Shown: positions 1 through 8,872 of the stretch, piece after piece
Layout: every line of letters begins with the position of its first letter
How positions within the stretch are numbered: position 1 is the stretch's first letter
From: Prochlorococcus sp. AG-402-I21
GTDB taxonomy: Bacteria; Cyanobacteriota; Cyanobacteriia; PCC-6307; Cyanobiaceae
Direction of reading: 5' to 3'
Assembly: GCA_003216955.1 (NCBI GenBank)
Contig: QCHZ01000003.1
Location: forward strand, 156,753 to 220,752
Length of the DNA: 64,000 nt
Position numbers and translations under genes: made by a program
Notes under the pieces: model-generated
The model's input: the letters and a program-made list of their open reading frames with translations, nothing else
What the model was told of the DNA's origin: nothing
The model's database searches: none

Positions 1-39
1 CTTATAATTACCAGAGATAGACGATCTTCCATATGACTC

Positions 40-1776
40 ATGGATAGAGAAGAAATAAACCAAGGATCAGATAATAATACTAAAGAAGGAACGACATTTC
101 CGGTTGCAAATCCTTCTAAGCTTAGTAAAAGAGAAATTATTGCAAAAGCTTTTAGTTATCACTCAAAAGGTTATCTCATTGAGGCCGTAAAATATTATCA
201 AAAATTTATTGATCAGGGTTATCATGATCCTCGTGTTTACTCAAACTATGGATCCATACTGCAAAATAAAGGAAATCTTGATCAAGCAATTAAGCTTTTA
301 AATAAATCAATTAAACTATTCCCCAGTAGTCCAGAAGCCTATTCTAATCTTGGTAATTTATATAGAGATTTAGGAAACTTTAGTCAAGCAGAGTTGTTGT
401 TAAATACTGCAATTAATTTAAATTCAAGTTTTTTTCAAGCATACTATAATATTGGAAATTTATATAGAGATATTGGTCGATTCAAGGAAGCTGAAAAATC
501 CATGAGAAAAGCTATAGAATTAAATAGTAATTTTGCAGAGGCATATAATAATCTTGGAATCATATTAAATGAATTAAATCAATCTGATGAAGCCGAGTTG
601 ATGACAGTCAAGGCTATAGAACTTAACCCTGATTTTGCAGAGGCTCATTGTAATTTGGGCAAAAGATATAGGGAGCTAGGTAAATTAAATGAAGCTAAGA
701 AATTTATTGATAAAGCTATACGACTTAACCCTAATCTTGCTGAAGCTTATTCTAATTTAGGAGGAATATTGAATGAACTTGGAAGATCAAAAGAAGCAGA
801 GATGGCAATGAGGAGGGCTTTAGAGCTTAATCCTAATCTTGCAGAGACTTATGCTAACCTAGGCGGAGTTTTAAGAGATCTTGGTAAATTAGAGGAGTTA
901 ATTCTCATCTCTGCATCTTCTCTAGAATTAGATAGTTTAAGTAATGGGGATAAATTACAGGCATCTTTAAAAATGGCATTAGCTAATCTAATGTTAGAGA
1001 ACTTTTCAGAGACTTATTTTAATATTAATCAAACTATTGAATATATAAATCAAGGTGGGATTGAAATGATTAAAAATAAACAAAATCAGAAGAATTCAAT
1101 AGTTTTCTTTAAGTTAATTTCTGCTTTATATCCTAAACTTAAGAATAACTTAAGTTATGTATGTAAAGAAAAGATACCTCATATTGGAGAAAGTCACTGT
1201 CTTTCTTTTTCTCACCAATCTGTCAAATTTGGCTCTAATATTAAAAAAATTCAACCTGTTTTAGTAGTTGGTGCTAAAGCTTGGCATTTTGCAAATCAGA
1301 AGAGTAATCAATGGAAAAGCTCATTGCTAGAGCAGATCAGGAACCATACCTATAGTGATGAAGTCTTTATTTCTTTTGGAGAGATAGATTGCAGGGAGGA
1401 AGAGGGAATATTATATTTTTCTCAAAAATATCAGAAGGATGTATCAGTTGTATGTAAAAACACTATAAATGGATATTTAGATTTTATGGAACAATCTCTT
1501 TCTAAATTTTATTCAAAAAGATTTTATTTTGGCATTCCAGCACCGACTGCAAAAGGAATTAATATCTCATTAGATATCCAACGAAAAGACTTGATCAAAA
1601 CTTATAATTATTTATTGAAGAAAGAGGTTCTTTCTAGAGGTTCATATTTTCTTGATGTTTTTAAATTAACTGTTGATGAGGATGGCTTTAATAATAGTAT
1701 TTATATGTGTGATGAGGTACACTTAGATCCAGACTGTTTGAACTTGTTATTTATGAACCATTTATATATTCCTTGA
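40..1776 (+). CDS. TPR protein with C-terminal SGNH-hydrolase-like domain
   Basis: The 578-residue protein has about eight tandem tetratricopeptide repeats with a 34-residue period, at roughly residues 30-300. The repeats carry the usual A-x-x-NLG and ELNP spacing, and no signal peptide is visible. The C-terminal 200 residues differ. G-E-S-H at 383-386 resembles a GDS-type nucleophile block, G-E-I-D near 447-450 sits where SGNH enzymes have GxND, and D558-x-x-H561 matches the final DxxH block. This suggests an esterase or acyl-transfer-like domain carried on a protein-binding scaffold; the substrate is unknown. The ATG at 40 is used because an earlier ATG at 33 reaches a stop after four codons. 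The next gene is a paralogue in its N-terminal half. Confidence 0.72.
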   Translation: MDREEINQGSDNNTKEGTTFPVANPSKLSKREIIAKAFSYHSKGYLIEAVKYYQKFIDQGYHDPRVYSNYGSILQNKGNLDQAIKLLNKSIKLFPSSPEAYSNLGNLYRDLGNFSQAELLLNTAINLNSSFFQAYYNIGNLYRDIGRFKEAEKSMRKAIELNSNFAEAYNNLGIILNELNQSDEAELMTVKAIELNPDFAEAHCNLGKRYRELGKLNEAKKFIDKAIRLNPNLAEAYSNLGGILNELGRSKEAEMAMRRALELNPNLAETYANLGGVLRDLGKLEELILISASSLELDSLSNGDKLQASLKMALANLMLENFSETYFNINQTIEYINQGGIEMIKNKQNQKNSIVFFKLISALYPKLKNNLSYVCKEKIPHIGESHCLSFSHQSVKFGSNIKKIQPVLVVGAKAWHFANQKSNQWKSSLLEQIRNHTYSDEVFISFGEIDCREEEGILYFSQKYQKDVSVVCKNTINGYLDFMEQSLSKFYSKRFYFGIPAPTAKGINISLDIQRKDLIKTYNYLLKKEVLSRGSYFLDVFKLTVDEDGFNNSIYMCDEVHLDPDCLNLLFMNHLYIP

Positions 1777-1857
1777 TTTTAATTGTTATTAATCTAATAC
1801 TTGATGTTTATTGTATGTATAAATTGTATAATTTAGAGTAGTTATGATCCTAAAAAA

Positions 1858-3450
1858 ATGCAAGGGTCTGAAAAAAAAAATAGATTCAATACAAACTACC
1901 AAATCAAAACTTATCCTATTCCATTTGTTAGTACATTTATTCAAGAAGACATAACAATATTTAGTGGCTTTCCTAACACTCTGGACAAAGAACAAATTAT
2001 TAGTGCAGCGTTCCACCACCATTCTAAAGGTGAATTAGTAGAAGCTGATAAATATTATCAACTATTTTTTAAGAGAGGATTTACAGATCCAAAGGTTTTT
2101 TCTAATTATGGAATATTTAAAAAAAATCAAGGTAATCTCAATGATGCAGAAAAATGGACTCGCAATGCAATTAAGTTGCAGCCAAACTTCGGAGAGGCTC
2201 ATGCTAATTTAGGGAGTATCTTGAAGGCTCAGGGAAAGTTAAATGAAGCTGAAAAATATCTTAGTGAAATAATTAAGTTATATCCAAGTCTAGTGGTTGC
2301 TCATATTAATTTAAGTAGTATCCTAAAAGATCTAGGTAGATTGAAAGAAGCCGAAATATCTATAAATAGAGCTATAGAATTAAAACCTAATTCTTCAGTT
2401 GCTCATTCTAGTCTGGGTATTATTTTACGAGAACAAGGAAGGCTTATTGAGGCTGAAAAATCTCTTCGGAAATCGATACATATTCAGCCAGATTTAGCAG
2501 ATGCATATGTCAATTTGGGGCTCATATTAAAAGATCTTGGTAAAGTAAGTGAAGCACGTAGTCTTTGGATCAAGGCAATTGAAATTGAACCAAGAATTGA
2601 AAGAAATTATTTATTATTGGCTGAATCATTTTACCAAGAATGTAATTATAAGAGCGCTCTCAAATATGTTGAAGGAAAACGATATGGTCGTAGTCAAAGT
2701 TTATACTTAGGATGTTTACTATCTCTTGATAAAGAGAGAGATTTTCATCAGGAGTATGAAAAATGTTTATCGACATCTATCTGTAATGCAGAAATAGGTG
2801 CCATAGTAGATCATGCAAATCTTATTTATAAAAGGAGATATAATTCACCTTTTTGTAATGAATCTATCAACTTTATTTATTTCGATAAAATATTTGAAGA
2901 TTCATTCTCTACTTGTGATATAGAGAAGCTTCTTGATTATATTGCACATGGTAAAATAGGAATGAGATCGCAGGGAATTCTGGATAATGGTGTTCAGACT
3001 TCGGGAAATCTATTTTCATTAGATTATCCATTTATTAAATCACTTAAAGAAGTAATAGAAGATAAAATTAATTTGTATAAACTTAGATTCAAGGATAGTC
3101 AAGAAGGTTTTATAAAGAATTGGCCTAAGAAATATGAACTGCGTTCTTGGATCATTTCTATGAAAAGTGGTGGGTTTCTTAAGCCGCATAATCACTATTA
3201 TGGGTGGATCACAGGAAGCTTCTATTTAAAAGTGCCAAAATATACAAATAGGCCTAAATCTGGAAATATTGTATTTAGCTATCAAGGTCCGCAATATCCA
3301 ACTAAAAATAGTAATTTTACTGTGCTTGAAGAAAAAGTAGAAACTAGAGATATCTGTATTTTCCCTTCATCCTTATTTCATCATACTATTCCATTTGAAG
3401 GAACCGAAGAAAGAGTTTCTTTTGTCTTTGATTTGGTCCAAAAAATGTAA
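1858..3450 (+). CDS. TPR protein with C-terminal 2OG-Fe(II) oxygenase-like domain
   Basis: This 530-residue protein opens with a module clearly related to the upstream gene (shared pattern KEQII-AAF-HHSKG, then FSNYG and GNL). TPR units follow to about residue 260. The last ~150 residues resemble the putative 2OG-Fe(II) oxygenase family (Pfam 2OG-FeII_Oxy_5). H444-x-H446 precedes a G-S-F-Y-L strand, H508-H509 follows FPSSLF, and R519 could bind 2-oxoglutarate. A hydroxylase acting on a partner bound by the TPR region is the natural inference; the substrate is unknown. It lies 81 bp after the first TPR gene on the same strand. Confidence 0.75.
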   Translation: MQGSEKKNRFNTNYQIKTYPIPFVSTFIQEDITIFSGFPNTLDKEQIISAAFHHHSKGELVEADKYYQLFFKRGFTDPKVFSNYGIFKKNQGNLNDAEKWTRNAIKLQPNFGEAHANLGSILKAQGKLNEAEKYLSEIIKLYPSLVVAHINLSSILKDLGRLKEAEISINRAIELKPNSSVAHSSLGIILREQGRLIEAEKSLRKSIHIQPDLADAYVNLGLILKDLGKVSEARSLWIKAIEIEPRIERNYLLLAESFYQECNYKSALKYVEGKRYGRSQSLYLGCLLSLDKERDFHQEYEKCLSTSICNAEIGAIVDHANLIYKRRYNSPFCNESINFIYFDKIFEDSFSTCDIEKLLDYIAHGKIGMRSQGILDNGVQTSGNLFSLDYPFIKSLKEVIEDKINLYKLRFKDSQEGFIKNWPKKYELRSWIISMKSGGFLKPHNHYYGWITGSFYLKVPKYTNRPKSGNIVFSYQGPQYPTKNSNFTVLEEKVETRDICIFPSSLFHHTIPFEGTEERVSFVFDLVQKM

Positions 3451-3487
3451 ATTATATATTCAATTAAATCTAAAATATCACATCTAA

Positions 3488-4711
3488 TTGCTTCAATTCC
3501 TGGCGAGTTCACTATTGTTTTCTATCTTTAAGCTTAGTAAAATCACTTTATCTCTTTTGTTAAACTACAATACCAAAATTAATAATTCTATTAAAGATAT
3601 TCAAAATAATCTTTTAGATTGGTTTAGTGTAAATGGGCGACATTGGATACCTTGGAAATTAAAGATAGATGGTTCGATTCCAAAATTGGGTGAAAAAATA
3701 TCTCCCTACCAAATTTGGATTGCAGAAGTTATGCTTCAACAAACTCAAATTAAAGTTGTAGTTCCATATTGGAGGGAATGGATGAGTTCTTTCCCAACGC
3801 TTCTTGATTTAGTCAATGCTGATCAACAAAATATTTTGTTGAGATGGCAAGGTATGGGCTATTACTCAAGAGCTAAGAGAATCCACCAATCCTCCAAACT
3901 ATTAATTAATACAATTGGAAAAACTCAGATTTCAGATCCTTCTTGCTGGCCAGTTGAATTAAGTTTCTGGATGAGTTTGCCTGGAATCGGTAGAAATACG
4001 GCAGGAAGTATTATTTCTTCTGCTTTTGATTTACCTGTTCCGATCTTAGATGGAAATGTAAAAAGGATTCTTTCAAGATTGATTGCTAGTACTAAACCTC
4101 CTCTTAAAGATGAGAAAAGGTTATGGTCGATTAGTAATAACTTAATCTCTAAAGATAGACCTCGGGATTTCAATCAAGCTTTGATGGATTTAGGTTCAAA
4201 AGTTTGCACTATAAATAATCCTCTTTGTCAAAGCTGTCCATTACAAAAAAATTGCTTTTCTTATGTTTATTACGATCCTATTGACTTCCCTAAAAAGAAT
4301 ATGAGAAAAACTATTCCCATTCAAGAAATAGGTATAGGTCTTATTTTTAATAAAAAAGGAGAATTACTAATTGATCAGCGGCTTGAAAATTCAAGCATGG
4401 GCGGAATGTGGGAGTTCCCAGGCGGAAAAAAAGAGCCTCATGAAACTATTCAAGAAACAATTAAAAGAGAAATTGTTGAAGAATTAGGAATTGTTGTAAA
4501 TGTGGGAAAGCAGCTTCTATCTTTTGAACACTCTTATAGTCATAAGAAATTACATTTGACTGTTCATTTTTGTGAATGGGTTTCAGGCAAGCCAAAACCT
4601 ATTACAAGTCAAAAATTGCTTTGGGTGGATCCTAGCCGATTATGTGATTTTCCCTTCCCAGCTGCTAATAAAAAAATTATTTCTGAATTACATAAATATC
4701 TAAGTAATTAA
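3488..4711 (+). CDS. mutY: A/G-specific adenine DNA glycosylase MutY
   Basis: This enzyme removes adenine mispaired with 8-oxoguanine in base excision repair. The helix-hairpin-helix core has E80 in EVMLQQTQ and the hairpin LPGIGRNTAG. The catalytic D188 lies in ILDGNVKRI. A 4Fe-4S cluster is indicated by C-x6-C-x2-C-x5-C (CTINNPLC, QSC, PLQKNC). The C-terminal third carries a complete Nudix box, whereas the E. coli MutY C-terminal domain is only Nudix-like. The start is uncertain: TTG at 3488 gives a hydrophobic 39-residue extension before the conserved LLDWF region, so a downstream non-ATG start is possible. Confidence 0.93.
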   Translation: MLQFLASSLLFSIFKLSKITLSLLLNYNTKINNSIKDIQNNLLDWFSVNGRHWIPWKLKIDGSIPKLGEKISPYQIWIAEVMLQQTQIKVVVPYWREWMSSFPTLLDLVNADQQNILLRWQGMGYYSRAKRIHQSSKLLINTIGKTQISDPSCWPVELSFWMSLPGIGRNTAGSIISSAFDLPVPILDGNVKRILSRLIASTKPPLKDEKRLWSISNNLISKDRPRDFNQALMDLGSKVCTINNPLCQSCPLQKNCFSYVYYDPIDFPKKNMRKTIPIQEIGIGLIFNKKGELLIDQRLENSSMGGMWEFPGGKKEPHETIQETIKREIVEELGIVVNVGKQLLSFEHSYSHKKLHLTVHFCEWVSGKPKPITSQKLLWVDPSRLCDFPFPAANKKIISELHKYLSN

Positions 4712-4759
4712 AATAAAAAATTTTATTATTCATAATAAGTTCATAAGTAATCCAAAAAA

Positions 4760-5776
4760 ATGAACTCACCAAAGGTAATTGCAATTGGAGAAGCTTTAAT
4801 AGATCGACTGGGTCCAATAGGTGGAGATCCTTCTTTTGATACTCCAAGAATTGATTGTTTTGGCGGTGCTCCCGCTAATGTCGCTTGTGGATTAAGTCGT
4901 TTAGGTGTAAATGTTGCTTTTATTGGCTCACTGGGAGCGGACTCTTTTGGTCAAAGTTTTAAGAATTTAATGATAAATAGAGGAATAAATACAGCTGGGT
5001 TGCAACAAGATAACGAGCGTCCCACAAGAATTGTTTTAGTGCGTAGAGATGCTCATGGTGAAAGATTTTTTGGAGGGTTTGAAGGAGATACAGGTTTGGG
5101 TTTTGCAGATCAAGCTATATCACTAGAAAAAATTACTCAAGCCTGGCCTTCTGTTAGTGATAAAGCTAAATGGCTAATACTTGGAACCATTCCTTTAGCT
5201 TCTCAAATTTCTTCTGAGACTTTTTATTGGTGTGTTGAACATGCCTTGAAAGTTGGAATCAAGATTGCATTGGACTTGAATTGGCGACCTACTTTTTGGC
5301 GTCAAAAAGCTTTTCAATCTTTAGCTCCAACTCTTCAAGAAAAAAAAGAAATTCATTTTATTTTGAAAAATGTCTCATTAATCAAACTCGCGAAAGAAGA
5401 GGCTAAATGGTTTTTTGATAATTTTGATCCAATTGAAATTTCATCATCTTTGCCTAATAGACCATCTGTAATTATTACCGATGGATCGAATCCTATTTCT
5501 TGGTTTATAAATAATCACTTTGGCAAATCAATGGCAATTTCTGTCCCTTCCGTAGTTGATACGACTGGTGCAGGAGATGCATTCACAGCAGGATTGATTT
5601 ATAAACTCTTACCTATGGATATGGAACGAATCAGTAAAGAAATGGCAGAAGAAATTATTCAATTTGCTATTGCCTGTGGTGCTTTTGTTTGCCAGGGGGA
5701 AGGCGCCATAAATTCACAACCCTATTTAAAAGATCTCGAGAAGTTATTGTTTTCAACTAATGGAGGAATGAGCTGA
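4760..5776 (+). CDS. PfkB-family carbohydrate kinase (fructokinase-like)
   Basis: The 338-residue protein is a ribokinase/PfkB-type sugar kinase that phosphorylates a sugar with ATP. The N-terminal signature GGAPANVACGLSRLG binds the substrate. The C-terminal signature DTTGAGDAFTAGLIYKL holds the catalytic Asp and the anion hole. The overall pattern, including LDLNWRPTFW, is closest to bacterial and plant fructokinases, but the exact sugar cannot be fixed from sequence. The ATG start follows an A-rich leader. The last 55 bp overlap the end of tsaE on the other strand. Confidence 0.88.
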   Translation: MNSPKVIAIGEALIDRLGPIGGDPSFDTPRIDCFGGAPANVACGLSRLGVNVAFIGSLGADSFGQSFKNLMINRGINTAGLQQDNERPTRIVLVRRDAHGERFFGGFEGDTGLGFADQAISLEKITQAWPSVSDKAKWLILGTIPLASQISSETFYWCVEHALKVGIKIALDLNWRPTFWRQKAFQSLAPTLQEKKEIHFILKNVSLIKLAKEEAKWFFDNFDPIEISSSLPNRPSVIITDGSNPISWFINNHFGKSMAISVPSVVDTTGAGDAFTAGLIYKLLPMDMERISKEMAEEIIQFAIACGAFVCQGEGAINSQPYLKDLEKLLFSTNGGMS

Positions 5777-6246
5777 AAAAACCTTGCATTGTTGTTAGAT
5801 GAATATTCCAATGTTCCTCTCCAAGCATCTGGGATAGGAAGAGATAATTTTTCTGACCATTCAACTACCATTAAAGCACCCATGATTTTTGACTCCTCTT
5901 CTTCTTGAAGAAAAAACTCGTTTGCTGCTCCTTGCTCTTCAATTCGATAAAGATCAATATGAATCAATGGGGGAGACCCCAAAGGGTAGTGTTGAGATAA
6001 TGGGAAAGTGGGCGAGGTGATTGGTTCTCGAATTCTTAGGCTTTTTGCGATTCCTTTAACTAATGTGGTTTTTCCTGCTCCAAGAGGACCATTTAAAAGG
6101 AGAATGCTAAGATTAGGAAATTTTTTTGTTAATGTTGAACCTAATGACATTGTTGATTCAGGTTTATCTAGAGTCCAGCAGAAATTATTTGATTGCTGAG
6201 CAAATGAATTACAAACCTTGAATTGTTCATCAGAATCGTTTTTCAC
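5722..6246 (-). CDS. tsaE: tRNA threonylcarbamoyladenosine biosynthesis ATPase TsaE
   Basis: TsaE is the ATPase that works with TsaB and TsaD to make t6A37 in ANN-decoding tRNAs. The Walker A motif is GPLGAGKTTLVKGI. The family motifs SPTFPLSQ and HIDLYRIEE follow, then VVEWSEKL near the C-terminus. At 174 residues it is slightly longer than usual, mainly through an extended N-terminus. Its 3' end overlaps the convergent sugar kinase by 55 bp. Its start lies only 25 bp from the divergent ahcY start, so the two promoters must overlap or lie inside the neighbouring gene. Confidence 0.92.
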   Translation of the reverse strand: MKNDSDEQFKVCNSFAQQSNNFCWTLDKPESTMSLGSTLTKKFPNLSILLLNGPLGAGKTTLVKGIAKSLRIREPITSPTFPLSQHYPLGSPPLIHIDLYRIEEQGAANEFFLQEEEESKIMGALMVVEWSEKLSLPIPDAWRGTLEYSSNNNARFFQLIPPLVENNNFSRSFK

Positions 6247-6271
6247 AATCTCTTAAAAAGAGTTTCACCCT

Positions 6272-7705
6272 ATGTTTGCAGCAACTAAATCAAATCTCAA
6301 CAGTATTGAAAAAAATACCGACTATGTTGTTAATGACATAACTCAAGCAGCATTCGGCCGCAAAGAGCTTTTAATAGCAGAAACAGAAATGCCAGGATTA
6401 ATGGCATTGAGAGAAAAATATAGTTCTGAAAAACCCTTAAAAGGAGCATGTATTGCAGGCAGTCTTCATATGACTATTCAGACAGGAGTGCTTATTGAGA
6501 CTCTTGTCGAATTAGGTGCAAAGGTTAGATGGGCTTCTTGTAATATTTTTTCTACACAAGATCATGCTGCTGCAGCTATTGCACAATCAGGAGTACCGGT
6601 ATTTGCTAAAAAAGGTGAAACATTAAACGAGTACTGGGAATATACTCACAAGATTTTTGAATGGGGTGATGAAGAATCTGCAAATATGATTCTTGACGAC
6701 GGAGGTGATGCTTCAGGGTTAATTATTTTGGGGAGTAAAGCTGAAGAGGATATTTCAGTTCTTGATAATCCAACCAATGAAGAGGAAATTGCATTATTTG
6801 CTTCGATAAAGAAAAAACTTTCCAAAGATCCAAACTTCTATTCAAAAGCTAGATCATGCATCAAAGGTGTTACTGAGGAAACTACAACTGGTGTCGCTCG
6901 TCTTTATCAAATGGAAAAAAGCGGGGAACTTGTATTTCCTGCAATAAATGTGAACGATTCTGTTACTAAAAGTAAGTTTGATAATCTTTATGGTTGCCGG
7001 GAATCATTGGTCGATGGCATAAAAAGAGCCACTGATGTGATGGTGGCTGGCAAAGTTGCTCTTGTTATGGGATATGGAGATGTCGGGAAAGGCTCAGCTC
7101 AGTCTTTAAAAGGTTTAGGTGCAACGGTCATGATTTCAGAAATAGATCCTATTTGTGCTTTACAGGCTGCAATGGAAGGTTTCCGAGTCGTGAGGTTAGA
7201 AGAAGTAGTTGAAGATGTAGATATTTTTGTGACTGCCACAGGGAATTTTCAAGTTATTCGTCATGACCATTTGATCAGGATGAAGAATGAAGCGATAGTT
7301 TGTAATATCGGCCATTTTGACAATGAAATAGAAGTTTCCTCTTTAAAGAACTATGAATGGGAAAATATCAAACCTCAAGTTGACCACATAACTTTACCAA
7401 GTGGTAATAAAATAATTCTTTTAGCGGAGGGAAGATTAGTTAATCTTGGATGTGCTACTGGTCATCCAAGTTTTGTTATGAGTAATTCTTTTACTAATCA
7501 AGTATTAGCTCAAATTGAATTATTTAAATATGGAGTTAAATATTTGAATAAAGTTTATGTTTTGCCAAAACATCTAGATGAAATGGTGGCTATTCTTCAC
7601 TTAGATAAAATAGGTGCAAAGTTAACTAAGTTAACTAAAGAACAAGCTCAATATATCAATGTTCCAATTGAAGGTCCCTATAAGACGGATCAATATCGTT
7701 ATTAA
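6272..7705 (+). CDS. ahcY: Adenosylhomocysteinase
   Basis: This enzyme hydrolyses S-adenosylhomocysteine to adenosine and homocysteine, clearing the by-product of SAM-dependent methylation. The 477-residue protein has the substrate-domain block [16 protein letters not shown] and the [14 protein letters not shown] region. The NAD-binding motif [17 protein letters not shown] is near residue 267. The C-terminus ends YKTDQYRY, as is typical. Length matches other cyanobacterial homologues. It is divergent from tsaE. Confidence 0.97.
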   Translation: MFAATKSNLNSIEKNTDYVVNDITQAAFGRKELLIAETEMPGLMALREKYSSEKPLKGACIAGSLHMTIQTGVLIETLVELGAKVRWASCNIFSTQDHAAAAIAQSGVPVFAKKGETLNEYWEYTHKIFEWGDEESANMILDDGGDASGLIILGSKAEEDISVLDNPTNEEEIALFASIKKKLSKDPNFYSKARSCIKGVTEETTTGVARLYQMEKSGELVFPAINVNDSVTKSKFDNLYGCRESLVDGIKRATDVMVAGKVALVMGYGDVGKGSAQSLKGLGATVMISEIDPICALQAAMEGFRVVRLEEVVEDVDIFVTATGNFQVIRHDHLIRMKNEAIVCNIGHFDNEIEVSSLKNYEWENIKPQVDHITLPSGNKIILLAEGRLVNLGCATGHPSFVMSNSFTNQVLAQIELFKYGVKYLNKVYVLPKHLDEMVAILHLDKIGAKLTKLTKEQAQYINVPIEGPYKTDQYRY

Positions 7706-7729
7706 TTGTATTTAAACAGTTCAATGTAA

Positions 7730-8386
7730 ATGGAAATTTCAGAATTTATATCTTCTTTACCAGTATTGATAGGTAATGCAGTTGAGACTAACCAGTGGAT
7801 TGGTTATGGGGCTATTTTGATGGCAATGTTTTTGGAAAATCTAATTCCACCCATTCCTTCGGAATTGATAATGCCTCTTGGTGGTTTTTATATTGCTCAA
7901 GGTCAATTAGCTTTTTTTCCAGTTATTTTTGCCGGTTTAATAGGAACTGTAATAGGGGCTTTGCCTTGGTATGGAATAGGTAGATTAGTGAATGAAGAAA
8001 GATTAGAGCAATGGCTTGAGAAGAATGGACGTTGGATTGGAATTAATCCCCAAGAACTTGCTCGCAGTCGTAAGTGGTTCAATAGATATGGAGTATCTTT
8101 AGTGTTTTGGGGCAGATTAGTACCGGGGATTCGGACGTTGATTTCAGTGCCTGCTGGAGTTGAGTTAATGCCCATAACTCCCTTTCTTATATGGACTACG
8201 GCAGGAAGTCTGATTTGGACCTTGTTTCTAACAATTACAGGGTTATATTTAGGAGATAATTATGCGAACATTGAGCAATGGATAAGTCCTTTCTCAAGTA
8301 TTTTTAAGATTATTATTGTATTGATAATCTCTAGTGCTTTAATAAAACTAATTTATAAAACTCTCCGCAAATTAATTAACAATTAA
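7730..8386 (+). CDS. DedA family inner-membrane protein
   Basis: The 218-residue protein is highly hydrophobic with several predicted membrane segments. It carries the DedA/SNARE-associated signatures ENLIPPIPSELIMPLGG near residue 37 and FWGRLVPGIRTLISVPAG near residue 125. Family members are implicated in lipid flipping and membrane homeostasis. The function of this copy is not known beyond that. It starts 24 bp after ahcY on the same strand and could be cotranscribed. It ends convergently with ssb. Confidence 0.88.
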   Translation: MEISEFISSLPVLIGNAVETNQWIGYGAILMAMFLENLIPPIPSELIMPLGGFYIAQGQLAFFPVIFAGLIGTVIGALPWYGIGRLVNEERLEQWLEKNGRWIGINPQELARSRKWFNRYGVSLVFWGRLVPGIRTLISVPAGVELMPITPFLIWTTAGSLIWTLFLTITGLYLGDNYANIEQWISPFSSIFKIIIVLIISSALIKLIYKTLRKLINN

Positions 8387-8397
8387 TATCGATATAT

Positions 8398-8787
8398 TTA
8401 AAATGGAATTTCATCATTACTTGGCTGAGAATTGTATGAATTGTTATTTTGGAAGTTACTATTTTCTGAATCTCTTTTTGATCCTAATAATTCAAGACGA
8501 TCTACTCTAACAACTGGCTTATTTCTATCCTCTCCTGTATTTCGATCCTTCCAACTATCCAATTTGAAGCTACCAGTTATACCGATTAAGGAGCCTTTTT
8601 TTACATAATCAGCTGCAACTTGGGCTTGCTTACCCCAAATTTCTAGATTGAACCAATCTGGTTCATCCTCTCGATTCCTTCTATTTACAGCCATTGTTAA
8701 ATTTGCTACAACCGTTCCGGATTCAAAATACCTAACTTCAGGATCTCGTCCTGCTCTGCCAACAAGAGTGACTGAATTTATTGCCAT
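8398..8787 (-). CDS. ssb: Single-stranded DNA-binding protein
   Basis: The protein has one OB-fold beginning AINSVTLVGRAGRDPEVRY, with the family pattern NRR...PDWFNLEIWGKQAQVAADYVKKGSL. A short Asn/Ser-rich linker leads to the acidic C-terminal tip NDEIPF, which docks replication and repair proteins. At about 129 residues it is a compact SSB. Two adjacent ATGs exist (8790 and 8787). A perfect AGGAGG at 8793-8798 sits five bases from the second and only two from the first, so 8787 is preferred. Confidence 0.94.
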   Translation of the reverse strand: MAINSVTLVGRAGRDPEVRYFESGTVVANLTMAVNRRNREDEPDWFNLEIWGKQAQVAADYVKKGSLIGITGSFKLDSWKDRNTGEDRNKPVVRVDRLELLGSKRDSENSNFQNNNSYNSQPSNDEIPF

Positions 8788-8792
8788 CATTA

Positions 8793-8798
8793 CCTCCT
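8793..8798 (-). promoter_or_regulatory. Strong Shine-Dalgarno site that decides the ssb start
   Basis: Read on the minus strand this is AGGAGG, a full anti-16S match, which is rare among the genes in this window. Its spacing favours the ssb ATG at 8787 over the one at 8790. Confidence 0.7.
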
Positions 8799-8872
8799 AT
8801 GTTTACTGGTTGCTAAATAATATATTTATCTTAGTTCAACTCTCCTTATGATGGCTCAAATGATTGAAATCT

